64,000 bases of DNA from Phorcus lineatus (GCA_921293015.1 OV121084.1:50503864-50567863); one strand, 5' to 3'; counted from the stretch's first letter, positions 23,501 to 36,639 are shown. Notes: a model not told the origin generated them from the letters alone. Numbers and translations: made by a program.

Positions 23501-26500
23501 ACAAGCGTTTTTATGACAAAATATACGTACAATGTACAAGGATATATTGCTAATCAGGTGACATCATGGTTCTTCCTTGTTGGTCTTCTGATTGACACAA
23601 TCACTCTCTTATGAGTTTACCCCTTGAGCAATATGTTAATGTGACATAATCCCTTTTGTTTTTAAATAGCTCAATTGTAGTTAGAGATATATGTCAGTGA
23701 TTTAAGGGTAATCATCTCATTGTTTTATATATATATATATATATCTGTTATATCTACACTTGTAATGGTTGATTCCATCAGTGACTGACCCTTTGCAAGT
23801 AGGTTAACACAATCATTGAGCATTCTGCCTGTGCAACGACCTTTTTTTAATTTAGGAATATCAAAGTTAAGATCAAAGAGAAAAAAAACTTTCAAAAATG
23901 TTTTACAAGTCTTTAGCTAAACTTGTATAAATTTGAATAGTTTTATTTTTATATTTATATAATGTTCGATTTAATTTGGAAGCATATAAACATGCATATT
24001 TTAGGGTTATTACAATTTAGACCAATACATGTTATAACAAACATACATGTATATGTGAAGTACTTTTAATTTACACTTATCGATCTTTTAAAAGAATTCT
24101 TCGAATTTCATAATGCATTTAGATTTAAAGTCAATGGATTCAATAAACCATACTAGGGACCAATGATAAGAAGTGATACTAAAGCAATAAGATATGCGGA
24201 ATTCAAATCAAATTCGTTTTCCTCTCCTGTGCTATACACTTCTGCCATGTCGCAAGGCCTTTATTTAACTGCTGTAGAAGTCTTTACCGTGTGTTAAGAA
24301 ACTAATCGAGACCTCATCGTCTGTCCGGAAATGGGAACGGGAACTGGTGGAAAAGCACACTTTTGGTAAATGTTCTTCCTTTCTCCCTCTTAATTGTTTA
24401 ATTGCCTTATTGCCTTATTAATGAGACTGACTGAACAGTCTTTGCCTTCTTTGTGGTCGGTGTCGTCACCTGTTTTCATCGCTTCGCCTGTTCCTGTATC
24501 TTTGATTTCAATTAGATGACCAAAGTTTCATCCGTCACTATCATCCGTTTTAGGGTCAGGTTCAAGTGAGATTACACTCTTTTGATGTGTCTTGAAAGCT
24601 ACGGATCACTATAAAAAGAATATTGGCAACCTGGCAAACCTGTGATTCTTTATAATATTATTGAATGTTTATAACATTACTGGTGATGCCACACTTAAAT
24701 TCAGCTCACTACTTTTTGACCGTTGTTAATGAATCAGGTACTTCCCCTAGTGTCTCAACCGTATCATCATAAATAACATTCGGTGTTGTACCCTTTTTAT
24801 TGCAGATACTTAATCACAGATCACGACTCGATATGGTCCATTTTCCGATAATAAAAAAAGACTTGTCACAACCAAATACTTTCAGCGAATGTATTGAAAG
24901 TGACGACAGATCCCAAAGAACATGACATGGGTTTCCAATTAAGGCTCTCTACTTGTCAATCACCCCTCGTACTTTCCAGGACATTATTCCTTTTGTTTAT
25001 CAAGACGAATAAAAGTAAAATCCAATTGTAGGCCAATCTGGTCATTACTGTCAAGGCATCAACTGATTGCTTTTCGTGTCATTTTGAAACAAGTAATCGA
25101 CTCTAAAAAAGGTTTGAAGTAGAAAGTAATTTTATCAAGCTAACCAGAGCTAAAACATAACAGGCTTGTCACACGATGTTTCCCAAATTTACAACTTCTG
25201 AAGTAATTACCATTCATAAGGACGGTTCTGACACAAGGTGAGAATCGAATTGGGGGTTTGTTTTGTTAAAAGTTTTTTTTTTATCAGAATAATACAAGAA
25301 CAACTGTACACCTGCTGCGAAAAACTAGATCACATGGTATCGTATGCAAACCCACAACAGCGACATTATGGACTCTATTGTGTGAAGCTTTACATTTTTA
25401 ATATTTCAACTAATTTGGGTTGCAGATTAGAATGGCATGCGTATGTTGAAATTGGAGAAATTCCTTAGGTATGTCACAACAAACAATGGTCTTTTTTACT
25501 ATTTTAACTAACGAACAGTTATTCCTCACGTTGTATGATTTAGGTAAACTTGTCAAAAAGTAACAAGACACATTTCATGTAACAATTCATTCGTTATTCT
25601 TGTCAGCAAGTTGACAGCAGTGTCGGGTTCGATATCTTGACTGCTAAAGCCGCAAGACCTTGTCAATGATGAAAGCTGACATCCTTTCTGCTAATAAACA
25701 AGCTGTAGCAAAGACAGACAAATATCAATAACCACATTAACTTCAGACGGTTGTTCCAATAGTCTGGCCAATAATAACATATGTGATTCATATTCTCGAC
25801 ATAAAGAGGGTTTGGTGGAATAGTAAACATTTTTGCTTACAATTTTACTTTAGTAAGAGTCACACAACTATGCAATTTAGATGTTCAATATCAATCGGGT
25901 GGTATGTACTCGTTCTAATATTGCTGAATGTTTTCATACCTAATGTTGTTGAATCAGATTGTGAACTGTAAAACATGTTTTTCATGATTCCCTTTTCAAT
26001 AACCTCATCGAGAGCAACAGTTGAATTGCACACCTGCACTTGTAACATTGGCTTTTTACGGATTCTTTGCAGGTTAGTGAAGCTAAAGTAAGTACGTACT
26101 CGGATGGTTCGTTAAGTTGGTTGATGTCGTAACATTAAAACCCTCTGGTGCATAATGTTAAAAATAACGCAACCTTCTCAAGTGATTGTGATGAGAATTC
26201 GTGAAATGTACGACATTATTATCAAAATGGTTTAAAGGGCACGTGACAGACAAGCGTAATGCACGGTAAGGACAATATTCATTTTGCCTTTTAATTAGTG
26301 CATATATGAATTTGTTCTTCAACTTGTGAAGGTGCATGTGAGTCTTTGAATAATAGTTAAATCGAATGCATTTGTTACGTATATATCTCTTGGGATTTAA
26401 TTTTATGTCATTGAGCATAAGTCTACAGGGGAAATGATGCGACGGATCAATATTGTTGTAGCCCGGTTAATATGCTGACAAATTGAATATGTTCAACCGA

Positions 26501-27720
26501 ATCAATAATCTCATTCTCGTATGGCATGGTTGACATGGATATTCAAACTACTAAACACAAAAAATAGTGTTCATGAGTTTTCATTCGCCAATAATCTTTC
26601 TTTTGAAATTCATATGAAATTAATTTGGGAAGGATTCTTTATAGAAAATTCAACATTGTTTTTAAAATTGTAAAACTATTTACATTTGTCTATACTCTGG
26701 AATCAATTAACAATAACACATCTTCAGATGTACACAGCAAATTTGAAAGGATGTTGTTTTTTAATATATGAATCTAGGGATCTAATTTAGGTTTAACTTG
26801 AAAGAGTTTTATCTTGATCAGTATTTGAAGACCTTCAAGACATGTAAACTGCAAGTTAAAAATTAAACATTCACCATTCAGCTCCAGCATCAACATTCAT
26901 TAGTCAAAAAAGACATGTCTACAACTGTAAATGACAGAGAATTGGATCAAACATTGTAGGCCAACAACTTGTGAAAAGTGCACTTCCCTTGACGGTACTA
27001 ATAATTGGATGTTTGAAAGTGAAAGTGACGTGACATTGAAAAGAAAATTCAAGTATTCCGAGAAGGAAAAGTACATGCTTTCGAAATACGGCACTGCATA
27101 TATGTATAGTTTAACTACATACGAGGCATGCATTTACAAATACATTCCAACTGCCACATTTTCCATCAATACAATGCAGTTTACTATTAGTCTATTCAAC
27201 AAGATACTTTAAATTGTAGTTTGTATGTCCCGAGTGGATTGTTATGATAAATTCTGAGCTTTAGCAAATTAGTTGTTCTCTTTCCTACCCAAGTCAAATA
27301 TAAGAATATAGTTACGAAAATACAGGCCGGTTGCAAGTTAACTCAGTAATTGTATGGCGACGAACAAATATTATGTTATGATCTTCATTGGGCAGCTAAA
27401 TGAAGTCCAATCAATTCATAACATGTTTATATATCATATATCAAGAAATCGAATCTTATATGAACAAAAAAGTAAACCAAAAAACACTTTAATTACATGT
27501 TATTTCAAACGAAACAAAAGTTTTAAAGTCTCTTTTACACGTGAATGCTAGACTCACTGAATAAATGCATAAAACGTAGTTCTGGCAGCCAATCAAATCT
27601 TGAGTTGTTTGTACAAAATGACTTTTATCAAAACTTTAATATCCGGCATAGTCGTGCCATCTTTGGTAAGAAATAACTTTCTCTCACACTTTTGATATAT
27701 CTTTCAAGGCAAATGAAAGG
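23500..27720. other. No gene recognised
   Basis: There is a second short (TA)n tract at 23726-23744. A 15-nt segment at 26070-26084 lies between a TTCTTTGCAG acceptor and a GTAAGTA donor, which would be a micro-exon, but nothing links it to a gene. ORFs at 25238-25468 and 26931-27212 have no motif. Confidence 0.35.
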
Positions 27721-27728
27721 AAAATCCA

Positions 27729-28102
27729 GGTAGTGGTGGAGCGTGGTCCTGTGCGGAGCTCAGTTGACCGCTATCAGTGAAGTTCAGCAACATCTGTCGT
27801 GGCTCGCCGGATGGTTGGGTTACCCGATCATTGCTGAGAGTTCAAGGATTATTCCCTGCCCCACACTGAGACAAGAGTTGGTGTTTACTTAGGCAAGGGA
27901 CTTTATTCAAACTGAGCTTCTGTTTACCCAGCAGTTCTAATTAGGGTACCTGGTGTAGATTGTGTTGGAGGTGATGCTTAATCGGCAGCTTGGGTTAGAC
28001 CAGGGTAATAATGCAGGAAGCGCCTTAAGCATGCATTCGGTGTGGATATGTGCGCGATAAAATAACCACCTTATTATTATTATTAATATTATCATTATTA
28101 AT
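27729..28102 (+). mobile_element. SINE, full-length copy with (TTA)n tail
   Basis: This GC-richer block of about 370 bp begins near GTAGTGGTGGAGCG. It contains GCTTGGGTTAGACCAGGGTAATAATG (from 27988) and GCGCGATAAAATAACCACC, and ends in an imperfect (TTA)n tail at about 28067-28102. The GGGTTAGACCAGGGTAATAATG block recurs at 33594, confirming a dispersed family. The terminal GCG...ATAAAATAACCACC plus (TTA)n layout is typical of invertebrate SINE 3' ends. Clear box A and box B motifs were not identified, so the head type is unassigned. Confidence 0.7.
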
Positions 28103-28734
28103 GTAGTGGTAACAATAAAAGAGTCATAAAGAGAGGGATGGGGGGCAATGCTGCTGTGTGATCAGGTGTTTAAGCAAGAAGCATAGGTAACAATGAACAC
28201 ATGTAGAGCAACTAGGGATTCTCCAGACTTCTGCTGATTTATGGATGATTTATTTTCTATTTCCAGATGACAGGTAGTAATTGGTCCGTCATTCCCTGAT
28301 TTGGAACGCTTCGATTCACTGTGCCCATGGTGACGATTTAACGATTATAAATATCTTATATGCTTGTGTATATACGTCAACATACAAATTTATGTAAATG
28401 TTCTTGCTTATTTTCATTGAACATGGAATTCACCTTACCCCACGTCATTAAAAAATATATCTCTGCTAAAAATAGACGAGCGTTAAACAAAAACCATCGT
28501 ATAATTGATCGTCATGTTAAAATATCATTAAATTGTTGCATGTTTAAGTGATCCAGGGTTGGTTGTTATTCAACATCCAAAACATTTTAATCTAACATTT
28601 CCTGATAACAAATAATTTCATTATTGGCGTACATTGCAATCCCATCACGAATAGCATTGTTGTTTTCAATAGTAACGAGAAAATCACTTCAGGAGATGAA
28701 TAACAGTCGTTTGAAAAAGTTCAGTTTCAATCAT

Positions 28735-28990
28735 TTTCGGTTGGTTGATATTTGTACCGTTCTGATGAGTTTATTTCATGATGTAAAAATTATAAGAAAG
28801 AAGAAAGAAATGAATGCAATGAATGTAATGCATGCAAAAAAGCAATAAAGTTTGCATAGTTGTGGAGGCTTGCTGTTATTCTGACATGCTTAAGGGATTC
28901 TACTGCATCAACATCTCATTCTCGGAGTGCTTTACAAAGGATGCTTCATCTACTTAACACTGGCAACATTATTCCTGAGATGTCATTCTG
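28735..28990 (+). repeat. Diverged repeat, copy 2 (partner at 22905-23125)
   Basis: This is the homologue of the repeat at 22905-23125, in the same orientation, sharing TTCTGATGAGTT, the GGAGTGCTTTA-type block and TTCATCTACTTAACA. The plus-strand frame from 28860 is open across it for 88 codons, but it has no recognised domain and continues into unrelated sequence. Confidence 0.45.
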
Positions 28991-29129
28991 GCTGCACACA
29001 ATAAAAGGATTTACCGTTTGCATACTTGGATGTATTCCATTTAAAGGGACCATCAGACGACCAACCCTCTGTTGGTCCTCTCGTGATCGACCCTCTGAAA
29101 ATCTCGGCAACACAAACATAAAGTAATAC

Positions 29130-30485
29130 CCCGTGTTTACAATTCTGTTTACATTTTGACATAATCCGTTTTAATAATCTAAAGTGAGACAGAAAAATAT
29201 TTTTACAATACATCGTCAACACACACAATAAGAGCATCGCATGCATCATAAAACTATAAACATGCTTCATCCTATGCAAGATGTTTGCAGGTTCAATGAA
29301 GCTACAGTTGCTGAACTAAAGTTTGTTTTTCTGTGTAAGGATAACAGGTCTATCTATACACGTCTTGGAAAAAGTATGTGAAATCATCATTTGTCGAAAA
29401 TTTCCATGACTTACGATTTCTTAGCAAAATGTTTTACAGTCGTACTCTTTAGATCATATTGTGAATAGATCAAATACAAGGGATAGACATGTAAAATGCA
29501 TTCCCCTCAGAGGACATGGGTCAATAGTAGAAATTTCAGATTTTCTTACGTCTGCAGTAAAATATTATTTGAACCAATTTTCGACAATATTTTTGGTTCT
29601 GAATAACTTTATGAGATAACTTTAGTTAATTGAAACAAGTGAGGTGTAACCAGTTGAAAGTTATTCAGCGAGTTGTGTAACCAAAACAAAATTTTCAACG
29701 ATAATGATGTCCTAATGCAGTACCACATGTGCACATCAGCTGATCGGGTGCAACCGAACAGATTAATTGTTGAATTTTTGCATTTTCTCCTGTGACTATA
29801 TACTTGAAAGAGATCAATGTACAAAGAACTTGATCGTTAAATTCTGTTTTCATTCAAGAGCGAAGTATCCCGTTTGAATATTTTCGATTCCCAACACTCA
29901 CTCGTTCTGTAATCTCTATGACGTCCCGTGAAGTCATAACTTTCAAGGCATTCAGCTGTCTGATTTTCACCATTTGTTTATCAAACGGATTTTCATGCTG
30001 ATCACACAAATTGAAAAGAAAAGTTGAAGTTAGTGAAGTGTTCAAGGGCCCTGAAATGCAAGCGCAGAGTTTTTCTATCTGATCTCTTTGAAGTTACTGG
30101 GCCATATCGGTGTTGGTTGATTCAGGATCTTGTTCCAATGTGTGTGTGATCAGACAATATAATTCAAGCCCAATGGCGCATTTCCAGCTAACATTTCACC
30201 GCTGAAAGTTTCTTAATAATAATTCATACTACTAATAAGAATTCATACTAACTCTACTACTGTGGTATGCACATCAGCATCAAAATCGAAAAGCTTCTTT
30301 CCTATGAACTTTCAGAATATAAACCTGAACATGGATTAAATCAATGCAAGGACAACAGACAAGAAATTAGATTATTTAAGAAATGATTATCATGATATCA
30401 TTTATACGTTGACTTTAAACACAAGTATTTACATGTATCAGTTATATAATGAGTTTTAAGAGAACAACTTTGCAACTTTACCAAA
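29130..30485. other. No gene seen
   Basis: Only short ORFs without motifs or supported splice sites are present, and no repeat with clear edges was found. Confidence 0.35.
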
Positions 30486-30506
30486 TAAATATAAATATAT
30501 ATATAT

Positions 30507-30585
<79 letters not shown>

Positions 30586-30608
30586 TGTGTGTGTGTGTGT
30601 GTGTGTGT
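30486..30608. repeat. Compound (TA)n-(TG)n microsatellite
   Basis: An interrupted AAATATA/TA tract (30486-30548) passes directly into a (GT)n run of about 60 bp with one GGG interruption at about 30581-30583. Alternating purine-pyrimidine DNA of this length can adopt Z-form and is usually length-variable. Confidence 0.95.
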
Positions 30609-30609
30609 T

Positions 30610-32415
30610 TAAATCTAATTTTAGCATTACTAACATTATCATTAATTTATTATGGAAGTATTCAGAAACTTAACTAAAACTGCATAGAGTCCAACGAAAT
30701 ATCATCTCCCGATGTCCCGATATTGGGAACGATATATCGGTTCAGTGTCCAAATAAAAAGTGTTTCCGTGAAGAAATAGAAGTGTTAGAAATCTAAAAAT
30801 ATGAAAAGGCAGCATTTCATTAGGTGGCTAGCGCACAAGCAAAGTTTAAGAAAAGGTATAACAAACAAATTTTGAGTTATGCACCGAAACGAACATCTCT
30901 ATACAAAGTGCAAACTGACTTGCTTAAACTTAAAAAATAATTTTCAGATACAAGAAATTATCAAACAACACTTCTTCAGTAGGAAGATAATACGTTTTTA
31001 AAAAATTTTAATGAATGGAACAAGTTGATGAAAAATATCAAATGATTTGATGATAAAATAAGACTGTCACGTTTATGTCTGTTATGAATTATAAATTATG
31101 ATGTCATGATTAAAAATTTAAAAAAAATTAATTTAACAAAAGAGGAGAGCATATTGAGAATTGTCCTGCACGAAATGAGCTTCATTTGTAACTGGCAACA
31201 ACTATGTTTTAAGTCATCAAATAAATTATTTCTTCTGTGCCACCTTTTGACAAATAATTCACTTTCAACCACCACAGGTCTTGTATTATTAACGGAACGC
31301 AGGGGGCAAAAACATCAAGGTAGCCTTGGGGATGCCAATCATATTCTACCATCTTCAACCCCTTGTCAATGTCTCTGTTTACTGTTGGTCGTTAGACTTC
31401 CAATTCCAAGCTCTAAACGTCTTAAACATTTCAAAGATTTCAATAGTTTTGCAATCTGAAAGCATAACAAATTGCATTCTGTAATGGAGTACAGATGACC
31501 GAGAGAGAGTGGTTTTGTGAAATATAATCAAGGAGCCCCGAAGTGCCGAGTTGATTATTATTCACGAATCCATAACGTCAAATGCATTTGCCATCTTTAT
31601 ACTTGAAACTGAATAAAGAAACTGTAATTATTCTACATTTAGAAATGCGTTTTCCATATTTTACAAAACAAGAACACTCATCTGATCTGGGATCCACTTT
31701 CTCCACGTGCGCTCCTTGCGTTATCGGTTACATGAAAAACAAAGGTTTCGTATTGACAAGGTAACTTCTTTCATCCAACTGCAGGTCAGTGGATTAAAGC
31801 GTTGAATAAAAAATCGGAGGTTTGCATTTTTTGCAAAATAAGATCAAGAGTGTTAAACAATATCAATATCATTAATATTAATTTAATGTATATGCAGTTA
31901 ATGGTATTCAGTAGCATAATACATATTTAAAATGTAAACTATATTCAAACTATAACTGAAAAACGATAAAAAGTTATGCCCACCTAACGCTTATTGAAAT
32001 AATCATTTACCTGGAATAACTGCAACAAAGAGAACATGGGTGCAATTTGATTCGCAGTTTCTACAAGTATACCAAGCATGTTCGACTATATCCCCCAACA
32101 AGTGGCAAAAGTGGGAAATATATTGAACAAAAGCTATGCAGTTGGTCCCACGTCTCCGAAAGTGTTAAGATTGTCTAAAGCCATTGTTAACGTATGGTAC
32201 TTACGACTATCTTAGCACTAAGAGAGCTTCGAAAATTTAGGCCATGTATTCTTTCATAAACCCTCAATAAGTCATATTCTTATATGAAAACAGATCATTG
32301 GTTATTGTTTATCCTTCAGAAGATGATTGTTTAAGATCATCACTTTCATTATGCTTATCGTTTCATGGTTTCATGGTTCAACCTTTGAAACAGTATTGAA
32401 ACACGTGTTTTTTCG
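30610..32415. other. No gene recognised
   Basis: A plus-strand frame at 31106-31459 is open for 117 codons but has no family motif, no signal peptide and no convincing splice borders, so it is not called. Nothing else is supported. Confidence 0.35.
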
Positions 32416-32419
32416 AAAC

Positions 32420-32760
32420 AAAATCCCAGAAATTCGGAAAAGTAAAAAACACAAACGGTGCCACTGTACAAAATAATGTTTTTTTCGGAACCACAAATCT
32501 TAGTTATGGTTCAATTTCGGGTAATGGCCAAAAGTTAATGTAGGAAGAAAATGAAAACGGCAAAAGGCACTTCTTCACATAATGGTTCTTCCACATACCA
32601 AGTATAATTGAGCTAGGCCCGTCAACGATATTATTATGTGTGTTGCCATGGGAATGAATAAAATAGATGTAGGAAGAAGTTGAAAACCCTAACGGCACCA
32701 CTACAAACTATGATTATTCAATAAACCAAGTATCAATGAGCTATGACTCTTCTTTTCCAA
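32420..32760. repeat. Satellite-like tandem repeat, unit about 125 bp, two to three copies
   Basis: Direct copies share, in order, ATGTAGGAAGAA, GAAAAC..., GGCAC-C-CT, an ATAATG/ATGATT block, CCAAGTAT and GAGCTA. The clearest pair starts at about 32538 and about 32667. A more diverged partial copy starts near 32440 (ACGGTGCCACTGTACAAAATAATG). There is no coding potential. Confidence 0.6.
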
Positions 32761-33590
32761 AAACCAAATTCTAGGTTGCATTTCTATAGAAATTTCTACG
32801 GTATTGGAAACTGAGATATATGTCGTTTTTAATTATAGGACATATTTAGAATAAAGGTGTTTGATAATCATTAAGGGAAGGAGATCACAGATACATGTTT
32901 CAGATATGTCTTTATCAAGCTTATGAAACATGGGCGTTAATCGAAAATCAATGTAAAGTGAATGAATAATTTGTAACAAACTCGCAATTTCTGTCAGGAT
33001 TAATTAAACATTCTCTGACTTCTACACAGACCAAAGGATTTCATAACACACCTAATTACTTATTTCTAGGCTGATACAAGATCAAAGAACGCCGATCTGT
33101 CGGTCAACACTTGTCAAAGATGAGAAACTTCTATGGATCAACTTCATTTGTATCCTTTGTCCCCCAGTCCTGAGTTTTACGATGCTCTTCACTGTATCAC
33201 CCATTGGAATCTTCATCGGTGAAATGTGATCTGAAATTATTCCCCACTAGTTTTTTGTAAGCCTGCATCCTCGATAATCCACGGTAAACGTTCAAATAAG
33301 GATCAGTAGGCTCGACGTGATATTTTTATTACCTCCCTTTGCTTCCCTATTCATGAAATTAGGTGTCTACGTGTGATGTCCAGCGTACCAATCAAATACC
33401 TACTTTCGTAACACACTAAACTTCCTCGGTAAACAAAACAAAAACGTCGGAGCTATGAACTTTTTGGACCGTTTTGTGGCTCTAACTTTACCGATGTAGC
33501 TCTCGCTTCTTCCTACCATTAATGTTTTCGCTTGTGCTAACTAGATTTCAGAAGCTTTACTATTTCATGCATGGCTATCCAGTAGAAATG

Positions 33591-33693
33591 CTTGGGTTAG
33601 ACCAGGGTAATAATGATCTATGACTCTTGTATGCACTATGAGCACGTCATAGTGGAGCTTAGCGCTATATAAATAGACATATTATATTATTAA
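33591..33693 (+). mobile_element. SINE 3' fragment
   Basis: It begins at GCTTGGGTTAGACCAGGG, identical in this block to the SINE at 27988, then diverges and ends with GCGCTATATAAATAGACATATTA and a short TTA-rich tail. The 5' part of the element is missing. The different distal sequence suggests another subfamily sharing one conserved domain. Confidence 0.6.
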
Positions 33694-33833
33694 ATGCTAC
33701 ACGCGGTATGTCCGTAACAATAATGAGTGACTGATTTTAGGATGAGGATCGAGGAACACCAAGCATATTCCCCAAAACGTTTTAATTTTCCCTAATGAGA
33801 ATATACCAGAGACTCTTGCTGTTCTTATTTAAG

Positions 33834-34011
33834 AATGTGTTGTGGAACTGAAGAAACTTGAAACAGCTAACCGTCTGATAGGCAGAGAGGTGAAGCTTGA
33901 AGCAGCTGTCCGCCCCAGATCAGGAACTACCGGAATTTGGACCGTCTACGTCAACAGCTTGCTAGGAAATCCCCCCTTCTGTTTCTCGATGCGGCTCGCC
34001 AAGTTGAATGA
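33834..34011 (+). pseudogene. Terminal-exon-like coding remnant with a frameshift
   Basis: An acceptor-like CTGTTCTTATTTAAG ends at 33833. One frame then reads as a charged helical segment (VELKKLETANRLIGREVKLE) with no stop. About 30 codons in, the protein-like signal moves to another frame (NYRNLDRLRQQLARKSPLLF...) and ends at TGA 34009-34011. Both halves have heptad-like leucines, consistent with a coiled coil. Possible polyadenylation signals (AATAAA) lie near 34155. The switch between frames suggests a one-base indel, hence a pseudogene or a sequencing error in a real last exon. No family is recognised. Confidence 0.35.
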
Positions 34012-34169
34012 AGATTGACAAATTGTGTCTTACGTGTAACTTGAGAGTATTGTATGTGTGACAAAGTATATTCTATGAGCTGTATGAATATAGGTTTCAT
34101 GAATTTTATATGAAATTTAACGTGAAGTGTAATTAATATATATGTGATGAGTAAAATAAAAGTTTAAAT

Positions 34170-35380
34170 GAATTCTTTTTTAAAAACCACTCCTTTTTTC
34201 TATCGTATATTAGCGTATGTGTTCAAGTCATAAAGGTTCGGCTCATACAACCCATAAAATATACATTGCAAATAGCGATAAATCAATTCAGTGGAACCAA
34301 AGTTCTGAAATTGGTTTTCACTACATCATTGAAAGTCCTCGTAAATTATTCCAAGATAAAATATTGTTAGAAGCAGAGCAACTATTGACAATGATATTAT
34401 CATATAATGCAGAGCAGATCTCTATAATAGTGAAATATAAATAGATACTACGTAAGCTTATTTTTCAAGTGCTTGGATTGTTAGAGAACCCGTCACATGA
34501 CATGACTTCAAACATCTGACCGTTAAAAACTTATAACACGAGTTACCAAAAGCGTCTTGATTCTACCAGAAGATAAATACTACAATTATCTGGAAGATAG
34601 GTTTATAAGTTCGATAAACTGTTTCCAATTACTTTCTTGAATGAAAATATAGGTTCCAATCAAATACTTTTAATGTGCAGAAAATCGTAGAATGAGCCCA
34701 CATTTAAAACACGATTGATATTCTTCTAGTAAAAACATTATTAAAAGAAAACATATCTTTCTTATTTTTCTGAAATAACCCATGAGTGTAAAGTTTTCAA
34801 ATTTGAAAATCCTTTTTATATTTGCCTCATAGATTTCTTGACTGTTAACCTTCAATAAGGCCACTGCTATTAATATTCACCTCTCCTAGGGACAATTTTC
34901 GACGCAAATGCAATAACTCAAGATTAAAGAGATCACAGGTGCTTGATGTTTATGTAATCAAATTGGACAAACATGCGTTAATTAAATATCAACTGTATGT
35001 GAACAGAAGTTTGATTTGTAACAAATTCGCTCTTTTCTCTGAGGAATTCTAAGGATGGTTATTCTCGATAAAAATCGATGTCCTTAACAGACATTTCCGA
35101 GTTTTGTTTTTACGTTACTAAAGGTCACCTTAACTTATCTATGAACTGATTCAATGTAGAAAGCAGTCACCTCTTCATTCCCACATCAAATTGATATATT
35201 ACTTACTGGCAGTTTTCTTGAAAGTTCAAATGAAAATATGCAAATTTAAATCGATTCAAACCATATCTATAATACATGTTGAAATACGTAAAGATGTGAG
35301 CATACTGCAGTTTAACGTTGTAAACAAATCAATTGACATACCTTTGTACCTTTGGGCAGGTATTGTCATCAACTAGAGGA
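34170..35380. other. No gene seen
   Basis: AT-rich, with short ORFs only (34217-34444, 34864-34670). No domain, repeat boundary or RNA gene was identified. Confidence 0.35.
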
Positions 35381-35382
35381 AG

Positions 35383-35485
35383 TCAATTTGCTTCACAAGA
35401 AATCACTGCCTTGCTTTCGATAGGGATGTTATTACTCCCCCGCGAATCGGATTCTCTCTTATAAACTGTTTTCTCCTGTGAATTC
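35383..35485 (-). CDS. Candidate last coding exon, hydrophilic C-terminal tail
   Basis: On the minus strand an acceptor (GATAATGTTTGCAG, AG at 35487-35486) is followed by about 34 codons (NSQEKTVYKRESDSRG..., ending CEAN) and a TGA at 35385-35383. Base composition is clearly richer in GC than the flanks, codons look non-random, and the peptide is polar and charged like a cytoplasmic tail. The first base completes a codon split in phase 2. Upstream exons would be to the right and are not identified; the minus-strand ORF at 36801-36610 is a weak candidate. No function can be given. Confidence 0.35.
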
Positions 35486-35829
35486 CTGCAAACATTATCT
35501 TGGGGTTTTTTTAAAAAGGGATGAAAAGATATTGTTGAGAAAACTGTTTGACACTTTGCCATAGCCTGCGAAATTCGATCTAAAAGAGTCAGTTTCACGT
35601 TTCAGAAAGCAAAGTATGGCATGGAAATAAATACAAGAAACGCCTTCAAAAAGGCAAAGTTGGAGGCACCCTAATTAGGCTAGGAAATAAAGCAAAATAA
35701 TAGGGTACAAATAGGATAGGATTTGCATGACGGAAAATGAGTAGATTAAGGCCAACAAAAGAACAAAATACCTACATGCTATCCTCTATTAAGCATCAAA
35801 TGAAAATAGAATAGTGATGCAAAGATCCT

Positions 35830-35831
<2 letters not shown>

Positions 35832-35860
<29 letters not shown>
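35832..35860. repeat. (TA)n microsatellite
   Basis: A pure TA run lies 32 bp left of the inverted repeat at 35893, matching the association of TA tracts with this element family. Confidence 0.95.
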
Positions 35861-35864
<4 letters not shown>

Positions 35865-35892
35865 AGTTGAATTGGTTCAAACGCAAGGTCAC

Positions 35893-35999
35893 ATATAGAT
35901 TAAATATAACATACTTCACATAGTCGTTTGAAGAATCATTTTAATCCATTAAAATTAAAATGATTCTTCAAACGACTATGTGAAGTATGTTATATTTAA

Positions 36000-36006
<7 letters not shown>
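35893..36006. repeat. Perfect 53-bp inverted repeat from the ribozyme-element 5' end
   Basis: The arms 35893-35945 and 35954-36006 are exact reverse complements separated by 8 bp (CCATTAAA). Each arm equals the sequence found next to the hammerhead at 23380-23432, apart from a C/T difference (ATAGTCG versus ATAGCCG). The two copies lie head to head, and the right one runs into (TA)n at 36002-36043. The left copy begins at GGATTAAAATG, which is the predicted 5' end after hammerhead cleavage. The ribozyme core itself is absent. Single-stranded DNA or RNA from here would fold into a long hairpin. Confidence 0.9.

Positions 36007-36043
<37 letters not shown>
36002..36043. repeat. (TA)n microsatellite
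   Basis: A TA run directly joined to the right arm of the inverted repeat. Confidence 0.95.
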
Positions 36044-36045
<2 letters not shown>

Positions 36046-36639
36046 ACACTCAACAGTCAGTCAGTCACCGATTTATCCCTTGGAGAAAGGCGAAAGGGAT
36101 CTATTTTTAGGATATAGGTCACAATTGATAGCGTCCAGCACCGCTCAAGATGTTCGATCTCTGTCACTTAGTGATACCACACTAGTTGACTCGCCTTTTC
36201 ACATTCTCTACTTATCGACTTGTAGCTGCTTGTTTCTCGCGTGTACCGTTGTAAAGGAAAGTTTTTTACTAATATGGATTAGATGTTTCTGACCTTTCAT
36301 GAGAAATCTATATGTCTAATTTAGTTCACGTGCATTCATGAAGAATTGTACTGCCGTTTTGACTCTTAAATACCACTGATTGGCCTTCACGTTGAGATTT
36401 GCATAAACAATCGATTTTCGCATTAAAGGTTGCCAATTATTTTGGAATACCAACATGGTCACGTGGTTCTAAATTTAATACAGATGTGTTCATTGGTTTA
36501 CAATATTGCCGAAATACAAAGATGCTAAGTATGATTGGTTGAAAGTTCCTTTGAAAATTTTGCCTTTGGGCCTCCAACCAACAACCAAATGCAAGTCAAC
36601 CTTCTAAAATCAAGAGAACCAGTTTCCAAACAATGTAAC

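Noticed and set aside
31106-31459. 117-codon plus-strand ORF
   Set aside because: No motif, no start context or splice support, and the N-terminal half is AT-driven.
23318-36043. ORFs with IYIYIY repeats
   Set aside because: Translations of (TA)n tracts.
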